Source: Chitinophagales bacterium
GTDB taxonomy: Bacteria; Bacteroidota; Bacteroidia; Chitinophagales; CAIODY01
Length of the DNA: 47,337 bases
Reading direction: 5' to 3'
Assembly (NCBI GenBank): GCA_026461075.1
Contig: JAPJNH010000071.1
Span: 1 to 47,337, forward strand
Below are positions 9,675 to 18,017 of the stretch, piece by piece. How positions within the stretch are numbered: the first letter of the stretch is position 1; each line of letters starts with the position of its first letter. The translations under genes were made by a program, and so were the position numbers. The notes under the pieces were generated by a model. It ran no database searches, was not told where the DNA came from, and saw only the letters and a program-made list of their open reading frames with translations.

Positions 9675-10405
9675 AGCGCAGCTTGCCAAATTTTAAAGGC
9701 AGCTTCCGCTTGCTCCACTAACATCTGCTCTCCATTTAATATCGTAGCCCCCTTCAACTGTCCTTGCTTTAAAAAGGAAGTGAGTGAAGGATTGTAAATT
9801 AAATCAAACAACAAATGCTGCTCTCCAATTTGTGAGAAGTCGATTGGAAGAACCTCTTCCGTATTAGGTGCTTGTCCGACCGGCGTTGTATTGATCCATA
9901 GTTTATGACTGCGCAGATCGTTAAACAAAAGTTCGGAATAGGAAATTACTTGTGGACCAGGCTTGCGTGAAACGAATTGAAAATGTACCCCTATCTGCCG
10001 CAAGACGTAGGCGACTGCTTTGGCGGCGCCTCCGGTACCGAAGATGAGTGCTTGTTGATGATGCGGACGAACAAGTGGCAGCAAACTGTTTTCTATACCA
10101 ATGATATCTGTATTATAGCCTTTCCATCCTTCTTTCGTTTTTACTAAAGTGTTGACAGCCCCTACAGCAGCTGCTTTCGCATCAATCTGCTCACAGTAGG
10201 CAAGTACCGCTTCTTTATAAGGAATGGTAACGTTTAGTCCTTTTAAGTTTTCAGTTTGTAAGAGCGGCGCTAGTTCGGAAATAGTGGCTAAAGGATAGTT
10301 TTGATAGTTCCATCCACTCAAATGCTCCCGCTCAAATTTCTCTTTAAAATACTTCGCAGAAAAAGAATGTCCTAATGGAAAACCAATCAATCCTAGTTGC
10401 TGCAT
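9671..10405 (-). CDS. aroE: Shikimate dehydrogenase
   Basis: Reduces 3-dehydroshikimate to shikimate with NADPH, step four of the chorismate pathway. The 244-residue protein has the substrate domain with SFSAKYF near residue 14 and NVTIPYK (catalytic Lys64), then [16 protein letters not shown] (Asp100), and the nucleotide loop GTGGAAKA. The start [14 protein letters not shown] is chosen because the upstream in-frame residues overlap the preceding gene. It starts 1 nt after the T9SS cargo stop, so co-transcription is likely although the functions look unrelated. aroQ lies at 26505. Confidence 0.94.
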   Translation of the reverse strand: MQQLGLIGFPLGHSFSAKYFKEKFEREHLSGWNYQNYPLATISELAPLLQTENLKGLNVTIPYKEAVLAYCEQIDAKAAAVGAVNTLVKTKEGWKGYNTDIIGIENSLLPLVRPHHQQALIFGTGGAAKAVAYVLRQIGVHFQFVSRKPGPQVISYSELLFNDLRSHKLWINTTPVGQAPNTEEVLPIDFSQIGEQHLLFDLIYNPSLTSFLKQGQLKGATILNGEQMLVEQAEAAFKIWQAAL

Positions 10406-10406
10406 A

Positions 10407-13208
10407 TTATTCAAGGATAAGTGTTTTCGTTGCAAGCACCTTTTCTGTATCACAAAGCTGTACTAGATAGCTTCCTGGTTTTAATCTCGACTTCGCAATA
10501 GTAAAACTACCATTGACCAATTTCTCTTCACCAATATATACGCCATTCATCGCAAACAGTTTAATGCTGCTAATGCTCGTTTCGGAGCCGATATGGATTT
10601 GATCAAGCACACTTGCAGGATTCGGATAGATAGTGATTTGATATTGCTTTTCTGTGTTTGTAATCCCTAAGAAATATTCAATCGTGTGGAATACATTATT
10701 GGTATGCGTATGCTGTAGATTATCCCAATAAATGGTAGCGGTATTCGTGATTTGCTTATGCAAAGGTAGGCCAGGCCAAGGATTAACTTTAAAGGTCGAT
10801 TCAATACTTCCGTTAGTTCCAGGCTGCTGAAAAATATCATTATAAGTAATCGTGGCAATCCCGTTTTCAAAGCTAATAGAAGACGGAGGAAAGCTGCTGT
10901 TAAGGAACTTCCAGCTACGATAATTTAAATCTTTATCCAAGGTGTCTAAGATGGTAATATTAATCACTGGTTCATTCAGTGGGTTTCTTGCACAGATGCC
11001 ATAGCGAATGCTTTGCCAAGGTGCAATAGAATGTGCAGGGCCCTTTCCAACAGGCGAGGCCCACTTACTGTTCGAGCTAGGATTTATAAGTTGAATTTCT
11101 AAAGTATCGAGATTGTTTAAGGTGTCGATATCAGCTTGCAGGCTGTCTAGTTGTAAGCAGGCTTCAAATTTTAATACTTGCGTAGGATTCTTCGCGTTCC
11201 AACAAATATGCATGGTGCTATTTTGTGCACAAGCAATTGGGTTTTTGATTTTCCATGAAACCACTTGTTGTACGCTATCGATAATTGCTGAATCGCTAGC
11301 GAAGCGTATTTTTACGGAGTCGGGATAACTTAATCGTACGGTTCCAGTGAGTGCTTGCGTTCCATAATTTTGAAGATTGACGAAGGTTCTAGAGCTATTA
11401 TAAACGCTATCTTCATCAGCAGTGATTAAGACGGCACCATTACTAAAGCTTGCGTTCAATGGGATATAACTAATATCGACAGGATAGTCTGAAATGCCTG
11501 CAAATGGCTGGATGAGCTGTGTGCTTGCGTTGAAATTTTGTATCGGATTTGGGATAATACTCAGAGAATTAGTCGACGAAGTAAAGTAATGATAGATGCC
11601 CGCTGAATCTGAAATCAATAATTTGTTTTTGATCGTAATACTATGATTTCTTAAAATTGGCTCTCCATTATCAATGCTATTATTGCTATTCAAATCAACA
11701 TACAATTTTCCATGTACATGATAGGCCGCAGGGTGTAGTCCAAATAATAAACCTTTTACATTCCATTGTCCTTTGCCTTTCGGGGTATGATAAACAAGTG
11801 GACGAATCGGACAGGTTTGGATGGTGTTGAGATTTGTTGCGGTAGTTCCCCAGATCAGACTGTCGGATTTTAAGATGATGGAAAAATAACCTGTATTGTC
11901 TGGGCTAAGATAAAACAAAGGCTGACTCGCATTGGCTACCCAAACAATCGTTCCAGCAGGCGCTGCAGGTTCGCCATTTTGAAACAAGCCATCTACATTT
12001 AAATCGGTGAATGCATAGCCTGAAAAAGTATCCGCTTGCGTAAGTTGAATTTGGAAATTGTAAATAGAGGTATCTGCACACTGCATGCTTATGTCAGCGC
12101 TGATGTGTGTTAAGGTGTAATTTCCTGGCAATAAAATATTTTGAATACTATCGCTGGCATTAGTGCCAGAGAAGATTGGATTTATTAGGTAAGGCGATTG
12201 AAAATTTAACTCCCATTGATGTAAGGTGGAATTGTTTTGCGTGGTGGCATTGATGAATAGTTGATTATTTATCGTGTCATAGATGCTAGTAAAAGCTGCG
12301 GAGGGCGGGGGATTACAGTTTGTAATATAGCTAGTCAGGCAGGTACGCGAAGTGCAACCTCTGCTATCGCTAACGTAGACGCATCCGATGTGTGTGCCAT
12401 TCATTTGTGGCGTATTCCAAAACATACTTTGCGCATAGCTGTTCACGCCTTGTTGTACACTATAGCCGTATGCTTTATTGTTCGTATCATTTATGATGCC
12501 GTAGTATAGCGGAAGTTGTAAGGCACTTGAATTGATAACATTCAACTGCATGCCGCCAAATTGAGGAACAGAGCTCGTGATGATCGGAGTAGCATTCGGA
12601 CAAACGCTGATACGCACCCATGCCCATGCAGAGTCGAATGGAGCACTATTTTGTGCGGTATAGTATTGAAAACTGTCCCTTCCAATAAAATTAGCGCTAG
12701 GGATATATTGAATCTGATTGTTCAGAATTTGGCAAACGCCATGCAAGGGCGGTTGTGAGACGAAGGTATTATAGGCGAACTTCGAAAAGTCATTTGCATG
12801 CACATCAATCAAAACGGTGTCATTCTGAATTAAGCTGGCAATATCATCTTGGCAGACTAAGAAGTTGTAATTGCCAATAATGGCTACACTTTGCTCGTTT
12901 TCAAAAGGCGAACCAGCAATGCTAAGCTGAAAATGGATAGTATCCAAGCCACTAGCGCCATTAAGAGGGTTATAGAGCATCCGCCCATTTTGATAGCTGA
13001 TCGTTCCCTTGGAAGCGGAGGCGTTACTAATTATGGTGTCAATAGGCATCGGACCGAGGTCGTTTTTACCTATATAGCGGGTAATAGGGGTGGAGGGGGC
13101 TGTAGAAAATACGTCTCCGGCAGTACGTAGCCATTGCGCCTGCAAGGGGGCTGTACCCATAAGAATTGGCAAAAGCCAAATCAGAATAAAAAAGACGCTT
13201 TTTTTCAT
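10407..13208 (-). CDS. Large secreted protein with T9SS type A sorting domain
   Basis: A 933-residue cell-surface or secreted protein. The signal peptide is MKKSVFFILIWLLPILMGTA with cleavage probably after LQAQ. A cadherin-like/Big_9 type domain follows early (VDVHANDF to FIGRDSFQYYT). Two SdrD-B-like modules are suggested by GYAFTDLNVDGLFQNGEP and GKLYVDLNSNNSIDNGEP, both with calcium-loop-like D-N-D spacing. A conserved repeat resembling DUF11/DUF7619 sits around residues 700-830. The C-terminus is a Por-secretion tail (IYPNPASV to GSYLVQL, ending ATKTLILE). The function is probably adhesive or structural. No T9SS machinery gene is in the window. A perfect -7 box lies 12 nt before the start. 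Confidence 0.85.
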   Translation of the reverse strand: MKKSVFFILIWLLPILMGTAPLQAQWLRTAGDVFSTAPSTPITRYIGKNDLGPMPIDTIISNASASKGTISYQNGRMLYNPLNGASGLDTIHFQLSIAGSPFENEQSVAIIGNYNFLVCQDDIASLIQNDTVLIDVHANDFSKFAYNTFVSQPPLHGVCQILNNQIQYIPSANFIGRDSFQYYTAQNSAPFDSAWAWVRISVCPNATPIITSSVPQFGGMQLNVINSSALQLPLYYGIINDTNNKAYGYSVQQGVNSYAQSMFWNTPQMNGTHIGCVYVSDSRGCTSRTCLTSYITNCNPPPSAAFTSIYDTINNQLFINATTQNNSTLHQWELNFQSPYLINPIFSGTNASDSIQNILLPGNYTLTHISADISMQCADTSIYNFQIQLTQADTFSGYAFTDLNVDGLFQNGEPAAPAGTIVWVANASQPLFYLSPDNTGYFSIILKSDSLIWGTTATNLNTIQTCPIRPLVYHTPKGKGQWNVKGLLFGLHPAAYHVHGKLYVDLNSNNSIDNGEPILRNHSITIKNKLLISDSAGIYHYFTSSTNSLSIIPNPIQNFNASTQLIQPFAGISDYPVDISYIPLNASFSNGAVLITADEDSVYNSSRTFVNLQNYGTQALTGTVRLSYPDSVKIRFASDSAIIDSVQQVVSWKIKNPIACAQNSTMHICWNAKNPTQVLKFEACLQLDSLQADIDTLNNLDTLEIQLINPSSNSKWASPVGKGPAHSIAPWQSIRYGICARNPLNEPVINITILDTLDKDLNYRSWKFLNSSFPPSSISFENGIATITYNDIFQQPGTNGSIESTFKVNPWPGLPLHKQITNTATIYWDNLQHTHTNNVFHTIEYFLGITNTEKQYQITIYPNPASVLDQIHIGSETSISSIKLFAMNGVYIGEEKLVNGSFTIAKSRLKPGSYLVQLCDTEKVLATKTLILE

Positions 13209-13220
13209 AAATTGCCTATC

Positions 13221-13228
13221 CAAAGGTA
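13221..13228 (-). promoter_or_regulatory. T9SS-cargo promoter, -7 box TACCTTTG
   Basis: A perfect match to TAnnTTTG on the minus strand, 12 nt before the ATG at 13208, which gives a very short leader. A CTTTT about 20 nt upstream may serve as the -33 region. Confidence 0.5.
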
Positions 13229-13284
13229 CATAATTCGTGGCGGAAAAGCTTTGAGAAATAGGCTGAATTCCTGAGAAAATTTAT

Positions 13285-13292
13285 TACATTTG
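13285..13292 (+). promoter_or_regulatory. pdhA promoter, -7 box TACATTTG
   Basis: A perfect match to TAnnTTTG, 21 nt before the ATG at 13314. It overlaps an in-frame TTG codon at 13290 that could be mistaken for the pdhA start. If this box works, that TTG is not transcribed. Confidence 0.55.
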
Positions 13293-13313
13293 TCAACCCT
13301 AAATCTAATGTAT

Positions 13314-14309
13314 ATGGCCAACGCCAAATTTAGTAAGGATACTTATTTGTACTGGTATGAGTTGATGCAACGCATGCGCAAATTCGAAGAGAAAGCAGGT
13401 CAATTGTATGGCATGCAAAAAATTCGTGGTTTCTGCCATTTGTATATTGGTCAGGAAGCCGTTGCTGCGGGCATTATGAGCGCTATCCGTCCGGAAGATT
13501 CAATCATTACAGCCTATCGTGATCACGGCTTAGCCCTTGCAAAAGGAATGAGCGCAAATGAATGTATGGCTGAGTTATATGGTAAAGCTACAGGCTGTAC
13601 CAAAGGAAAAGGAGGCTCCATGCACTTCTTTAGCAAAGAACATAAATTCTTTGGTGGACACGGTATTGTAGGTGCGCAAATTCCACTCGGTGCAGGTATT
13701 GCCTTCGGAGAACAATATAACGGAACAGATAACGTTTGTATTTGTATGTTCGGTGACGGAGCCGCTCGTCAGGGCGCTTTGCACGAAACCTACAATATGG
13801 CGATGCTTTGGAAACTACCTGTCATCTTCATCTGTGAAAACAATGAATATGCAATGGGTACTTCTGTTGAGCGTACTTCTAACGTGCATGATATCGTAAA
13901 ATTGGGCTTAGCCTATGATATGCCTTCTGCACAAGTAGATGGTATGAGCGCTGAAGCGGTTCACGATGCAATCGAAGAAGCTGTTGACAGTGCACGTTCT
14001 GGTGCTGGTCCGACATTCCTTGAAATCAAGACGTATCGTTATAAAGGACATTCTATGAGCGACCCTGCTAAATATCGTAGCAAGGAAGAAGTAGAAGAGT
14101 ATAAGCAGAAAGATCCAGTAGAAGTGGTTCGTCGTTTGATCTTGGAGCGTGAATATGCTACCGAAGCCCAATTGGACGAAATCGATGGCGGTATCAAAGC
14201 TGAAATCGACGAATGTGTTCGCTTCGCTGAAGAATCTCCATTCCCTTCTGATGAGGAGTTGTTGAAAGACATCTACGCACAAGAAGACTATCCGTTTATC
14301 ACAGACTAA
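13314..14309 (+). CDS. pdhA: Pyruvate dehydrogenase E1 alpha subunit
   Basis: The alpha subunit of the thiamine-diphosphate E1 component, which decarboxylates pyruvate and passes the acetyl group to lipoyl-E2. The 331 residues show YRDHG and the ThDP/Mg motif GDGAARQGALHETYNMA to ENN, plus phosphorylation-loop-like residues around YRYKGHSMSDPAKYR. The start MANAKFSKDTY is chosen; MYMANAK at 13308 is the alternative. Both lie downstream of the -7 box. The E1 beta and E2 genes are not adjacent, so this is the split (alpha alone) arrangement. It could also be another 2-oxo-acid E1 alpha, but similarity to PdhA is strong. Confidence 0.92.
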   Translation: MANAKFSKDTYLYWYELMQRMRKFEEKAGQLYGMQKIRGFCHLYIGQEAVAAGIMSAIRPEDSIITAYRDHGLALAKGMSANECMAELYGKATGCTKGKGGSMHFFSKEHKFFGGHGIVGAQIPLGAGIAFGEQYNGTDNVCICMFGDGAARQGALHETYNMAMLWKLPVIFICENNEYAMGTSVERTSNVHDIVKLGLAYDMPSAQVDGMSAEAVHDAIEEAVDSARSGAGPTFLEIKTYRYKGHSMSDPAKYRSKEEVEEYKQKDPVEVVRRLILEREYATEAQLDEIDGGIKAEIDECVRFAEESPFPSDEELLKDIYAQEDYPFITD

Positions 14310-14342
14310 TACAATCAAAAACACAAACAAACGCTATAAATC

Positions 14343-15053
14343 ATGGCAGACGAAAACAAGCAAAATGCTGGTACTGAAATCGAAAAATCTATCGTAGGTA
14401 CCTACTCTAAATTTGAACATTATTATCACGACAATCGTAAGCAAGTAAACTATGTGGTAGGTGGTGTATTGTTGGCGATTCTTCTAATCATCGGTGGTCG
14501 CTTTTGGGTGGCTAACCGCGAAAACGAAGCGCAAAAGAAAATGTTCTGGGCGCAACAAATGTTGGAAGCTGATTCTTTCAAATTAGCTTTGAATGGTAGC
14601 GGTAAAAACCTAGGCTTCCTAAAAGTAAAAGATAAGTTCGGCTGGACAAAAGCTGCTAACCTTTGTAATTTCTACATCGGTGTGTGCTATTTGAACGGTG
14701 GCGATTTCAAAAAAGCAGAATCGGCTTTGGATGCTTTCAAAGCACCTGATGATATCATGTCTGCTTCTAAGAACGAGCTTTTAGGCGATATCGCTATGGA
14801 AATGAATCAAACCGAAAAAGGTTTGGATCTTTATAAGCAAGCTGCTGAAGCAACCGACAACGAAGCTTTCGCTCCTCGTATCAACTTGAAAGCGGGTCAA
14901 GCTTTTGAAGTAAATAAAAAGTATGCAGAGGCTAAAGCGTTCTATCAAAAAGCTAAAGAATTATATCAGAGCTCTACTAACAAAGCAGCTGGTAATGGCG
15001 GACAAATCAATATGTTGGATGCCTTCATCGCGCGTTGTGATGCAAATATGTAA
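14343..15053 (+). CDS. Membrane-anchored TPR protein
   Basis: A 236-residue protein with one transmembrane helix at about residues 36-56 (VNYVVGGVLLAILLIIGGRF) after a short cytoplasmic N-terminus. A periplasmic part follows with TPR-like helices (FKKAESALDAFK; LLGDIAMEMNQTEKGLDLYKQAAEA; KAGQAFEVNKKYAEAKAFYQKAKELY). The topology resembles YfgM/TPR_21 proteins, which help periplasmic chaperone traffic; equivalence is inference. It follows pdhA by 33 nt and ends just before an intrinsic terminator. Confidence 0.8.
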   Translation: MADENKQNAGTEIEKSIVGTYSKFEHYYHDNRKQVNYVVGGVLLAILLIIGGRFWVANRENEAQKKMFWAQQMLEADSFKLALNGSGKNLGFLKVKDKFGWTKAANLCNFYIGVCYLNGGDFKKAESALDAFKAPDDIMSASKNELLGDIAMEMNQTEKGLDLYKQAAEATDNEAFAPRINLKAGQAFEVNKKYAEAKAFYQKAKELYQSSTNKAAGNGGQINMLDAFIARCDANM

Positions 15054-15074
15054 TTTTTAATAAAATCTTTCAAG

Positions 15075-15112
15075 ATGACGATTAGCCTTAAAAACTAATC
15101 GTCATTTTTTTT
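15075..15112 (+). terminator. Intrinsic terminator before ribH
   Basis: A perfect 11-bp stem, ATGACGATTAG (15075-15085) with CTAATCGTCAT (15095-15105), a 9-nt loop, then seven T residues. It ends the pdhA-TPR transcript. It lies only 15 nt before the ribH ATG, so it may also act as an attenuator for ribH. Confidence 0.88.
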
Positions 15113-15127
15113 AAACCGAACTCATTC

Positions 15128-15613
15128 ATGGCAAATTATAAATCTCAAGGTAGTCTCTCTCTCAAAGGAAATTTTAAGGCAACACGCATTGCAATCGTTT
15201 ACACAAACTGGAATCAGGATGTCGTTGGCTTGATGCTAAACGAAACAGTGAAAGCCTTATCCAATGCGGGACTTGTGCGTAAAAATATCGTTGAAGTAAT
15301 GGTGCCAGGAAGTTTTGAGATTCCGAATATGACGCGCTTTTTAATGCAACAGAAGAAGTATGATGCAATCATTACTTTAGGTGCTATCATCAAAGGTGAA
15401 ACCATGCATGATGTCGTATTGGCGCATGCCGTAACAGATGCGCTCTGCGCATTATCGCATGAGCCGAAAGCTGTTCCAATTATTTTGGGCGTATTGACGA
15501 CTAACAACCACAAGCAAGCCATGGCTCGTGCGAATGGAAAGTCGGGTAATAAAGGAAAAGATTGTGCCGAAGCCGCCTTGCAAATGATTAGCCTACAAAC
15601 TAAGAAGGCTTAA
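15128..15613 (+). CDS. ribH: 6,7-dimethyl-8-ribityllumazine synthase
   Basis: The penultimate enzyme of riboflavin synthesis; it condenses the ribityl-aminopyrimidine with 3,4-dihydroxybutanone phosphate. The 161 residues show VPGSFEIPNMTRF (usual VPGAFEIP), LGAIIKGETMHD (phosphate-binding GET and catalytic His), GVLTTNNHKQA, and the C-terminal KSGNKGKDCAEAAL. Other rib genes are not adjacent. There is no FMN riboswitch-like leader, since only 15 nt separate the terminator T-run from the ATG. Its 3' end overlaps murG on the other strand by 14 bases. Confidence 0.95.
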   Translation: MANYKSQGSLSLKGNFKATRIAIVYTNWNQDVVGLMLNETVKALSNAGLVRKNIVEVMVPGSFEIPNMTRFLMQQKKYDAIITLGAIIKGETMHDVVLAHAVTDALCALSHEPKAVPIILGVLTTNNHKQAMARANGKSGNKGKDCAEAALQMISLQTKKA

Positions 15614-16694
15614 TCACCGATAGAATACATTGATAAATTCTTTCATCTGCATCCTTAATCGATAAGTCGCTTAGGTGAGCTGCGAGGCTTTCTCTTTGCG
15701 TAATATCATTGGCTAAGGTAAGTATAGCGGGAATCAAAGCGTAATTTGCCGCACTGTCTTTTACTAATATGGCTGCCGCCTTTTCACTTAGGGCTAAAGC
15801 GTTCTTCGTTTGATGATCTTCTGCCACATTCGGACTAGGTACCAATATAGCGGCCTTTCCTACGATACACAATTCACTGACACTTAATGCCCCCGCTCGC
15901 GATACGATAATATCTGCTGCTGCATAGGCCATGTCCATTTCACGAATAAAATCAGCTGTATAGACGTTGGTCTCTGCGGCGCAAAGCTCCTTCGCCTGGG
16001 CACTATAGCCTTTTCCCGTTTGCCAGATAACTTGTAAATCGTTTTCTAAAAGCGACTTCAAGCCCTCTGCCACACTGTGGTTGATCGTTCTTGCTCCTAA
16101 ACTTCCTCCGATAAATAAGACCGTTTTTTTGTTTTCTGATAAGCCAAAGAAATGACGCGCATTCGAGATACTCGGCAATGCTTGCGTTAGAAAAGGACGT
16201 ACCGGATTTCCTGTCAACACTAATTTCTCTTTCGAAAAAAATGACTCCATCCCCTCATAGGCTACGCAGATGCGCTTCGCCTTTTTGGCTAGTAATTTAT
16301 TGGTTAACCCTGCATAGGAATTTTGTTCTTGTATAAGCGTCGGAATGCCGAGCTGTTGGGCGGCCCATAAGGTTGGTGCACTTGCATAACCGCCTACACC
16401 AATCACGATGTCGGGCTTTTTTTCGCGCATCAACGCCTTCGCCATTCGTAGGCTCTTCCAGATTTTAATGGGCAACAAAAAATTCTTTAAGGATAAACTG
16501 CGCTGCAAGCCCGCTATCGGCAGACCAGTAATCGGAAAGCCTGCCTCTGGAACTTTTTGCATTTCCATTCTTCCTTCCGCCCCCACGAAATGAATAGCGC
16601 AATCAGGATGATGTTTTCGAATCACCTGTGCAATGGCAAGTGCTGGAAAAATATGTCCACCCGTTCCTCCACCACTGATGATGACGCTCTTCAT
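15600..16694 (-). CDS. murG: UDP-GlcNAc:lipid I GlcNAc transferase (MurG)
   Basis: The membrane-associated GT28 enzyme that adds GlcNAc to lipid I to make lipid II, the last cytoplasmic step of peptidoglycan synthesis. The 364 residues show GGTGGHIFPA at the N-terminus, QEQNSYAG, GGSLGARTIN, and the C-terminal donor site SRAGALSVSE and PSPNVAEDHQ. murG normally follows ftsW in the dcw cluster. Here it is about 20 kb from ftsW, on the other strand, and starts 2 nt after lysC. Confidence 0.95.
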   Translation of the reverse strand: MKSVIISGGGTGGHIFPALAIAQVIRKHHPDCAIHFVGAEGRMEMQKVPEAGFPITGLPIAGLQRSLSLKNFLLPIKIWKSLRMAKALMREKKPDIVIGVGGYASAPTLWAAQQLGIPTLIQEQNSYAGLTNKLLAKKAKRICVAYEGMESFFSKEKLVLTGNPVRPFLTQALPSISNARHFFGLSENKKTVLFIGGSLGARTINHSVAEGLKSLLENDLQVIWQTGKGYSAQAKELCAAETNVYTADFIREMDMAYAAADIIVSRAGALSVSELCIVGKAAILVPSPNVAEDHQTKNALALSEKAAAILVKDSAANYALIPAILTLANDITQRESLAAHLSDLSIKDADERIYQCILSVIKPS

Positions 16695-16696
16695 AA

Positions 16697-17944
16697 TTAT
16701 TTTTTTCTAGTTACTAGTTGAATGGTACTGCGACTGCGCTGCTCTACTAAAACCTCATTGCCTGCTAAGTGCTTCGCAATCGTACTTTCATCATAATGAC
16801 GAATCGTCAATAAGCGCATCCCTTCATTTCTTACTACATCAAATTGATGACTCAAATCTTTGATTAAATCACTTACACGCGGATTAGCATCTACACAAAC
16901 AGAAAAGCTAATCGCGGAGTTTTGCATCAAGTGTATGTGAACGCGATGTTGGTTAAATAAATTAAAAATACTCGTAAGGTGTTTCTCTGCTATAAAAGAG
17001 AAATCTTTGTCTTGTATCGATAATAATACCTGTTGATCCTTCCACACAATAATCGGTGGATAGGGCGTTTGTGGCGTCGCTTCACTAATGATAGTGCCTT
17101 CCAAACTTGGGTCGAGAAAACACTTCACCAAAAGCGGAATATGCTTGTTCTGTAAAGGCTTAATTGTTTTGGGATGAATCACCTTCGCGCCGAAATAAGT
17201 CATTTCCACCGCTTCGCGATAAGAAATCTTACTTAATACGCTTGCCTCCGGAACGAGCTTAGGATCGGCATTCATCACGCCTGCCACATCCTTCCAAATA
17301 ATCATCTCCTTCGCCTCTAAACAATAAGATAAAATCGACGCAGTATAATCACTCCCTTCTCTTCCTAGTGTAGTCGTCTCTCCATTGGCAGTAGCGCCTA
17401 TAAATCCTTGCGTTAGATAAAGCTTGTTAGTATGAAAACGTTCTTTCGCTAAATGCTCTGTTTCCTTCCAATCTATATTCACATCTCTGAAGTGATTGTC
17501 TGTACGAATTATTTTACGTGCATCCACCCACTCACAGGCTAAACCCGATTCTTGAAAATAAATAGCCAATAGGGTCGTAGACGCCAATTCGCCATAAGCA
17601 ATGATATGATCGTAATATTGATCAAAAGTTTTGCTTCGATTCTCATTCGATAAAAAGCTTTCTAGTTCTCCGAAAAGCGCTTGAAGTGCGTGCGATGCAT
17701 TCGAAGATAAGGCTGTTGCGATGTTAAGATGAATCGCTAAAAGCTGGTTTAAGGACGTCTTCCAAATTGGATTTTGTTGATACCATTGTTTGAGTATCTC
17801 TTCTAAATCATTCGTCGTTTTGCCAAGTGCAGAAACCACTAAAATGGGCTCCTTCTCTTGATAAGATTGAACAATGCCTCGCACATTACGAATTCGTTCT
17901 GCGTCTTGAATGGAGGCTCCGCCAAATTTTAGGACCGTTTTCAT
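16697..17944 (-). CDS. lysC: Aspartate kinase (monofunctional)
   Basis: Phosphorylates aspartate at the head of the Lys/Thr/Met and diaminopimelate pathway. The 415 residues have the kinase signature KFGGAS at the N-terminus, GREGSDYTAS at the aspartate/ATP site, and YFGAKVIHPKTI, followed by C-terminal ACT-type regulatory domains (from about residue 300). There is no fused homoserine dehydrogenase. Feedback control through the ACT region is likely, but the effector cannot be read. It is directly upstream of murG (2 nt), so a precursor supplier and a cell-wall enzyme share a transcript. A perfect -7 box lies 8 nt before the start. Confidence 0.93.
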   Translation of the reverse strand: MKTVLKFGGASIQDAERIRNVRGIVQSYQEKEPILVVSALGKTTNDLEEILKQWYQQNPIWKTSLNQLLAIHLNIATALSSNASHALQALFGELESFLSNENRSKTFDQYYDHIIAYGELASTTLLAIYFQESGLACEWVDARKIIRTDNHFRDVNIDWKETEHLAKERFHTNKLYLTQGFIGATANGETTTLGREGSDYTASILSYCLEAKEMIIWKDVAGVMNADPKLVPEASVLSKISYREAVEMTYFGAKVIHPKTIKPLQNKHIPLLVKCFLDPSLEGTIISEATPQTPYPPIIVWKDQQVLLSIQDKDFSFIAEKHLTSIFNLFNQHRVHIHLMQNSAISFSVCVDANPRVSDLIKDLSHQFDVVRNEGMRLLTIRHYDESTIAKHLAGNEVLVEQRSRSTIQLVTRKK

Positions 17945-17952
17945 CTTAATTG

Positions 17953-17960
17953 CAAAGGTA
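17953..17960 (-). promoter_or_regulatory. lysC-murG promoter, -7 box TACCTTTG
   Basis: A perfect match to TAnnTTTG on the minus strand, 8 nt before the lysC ATG, implying an almost leaderless transcript. TTTGCGA directly precedes it. Confidence 0.55.
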
Positions 17961-18003
17961 TCGCAAATTAACTAATCTAATGTGTTTTTCCTACCTGATT
18001 GCG

Positions 18004-18011
18004 TATCTTTA
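18004..18011 (+). promoter_or_regulatory. Promoter of macroglobulin-like gene, -7 box TATCTTTA
   Basis: Seven of eight matches to TAnnTTTG, 6 nt before the ATG at 18018 and preceded by TTGCG. The leader would be near zero. Confidence 0.4.
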
Positions 18012-18017
18012 GGAACT

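Noticed and set aside
13290-13313. TTG start giving a longer PdhA
   Set aside because: The TTG is part of a perfect -7 promoter box, so it is probably untranscribed; ATG at 13314 (or 13308) fits better.
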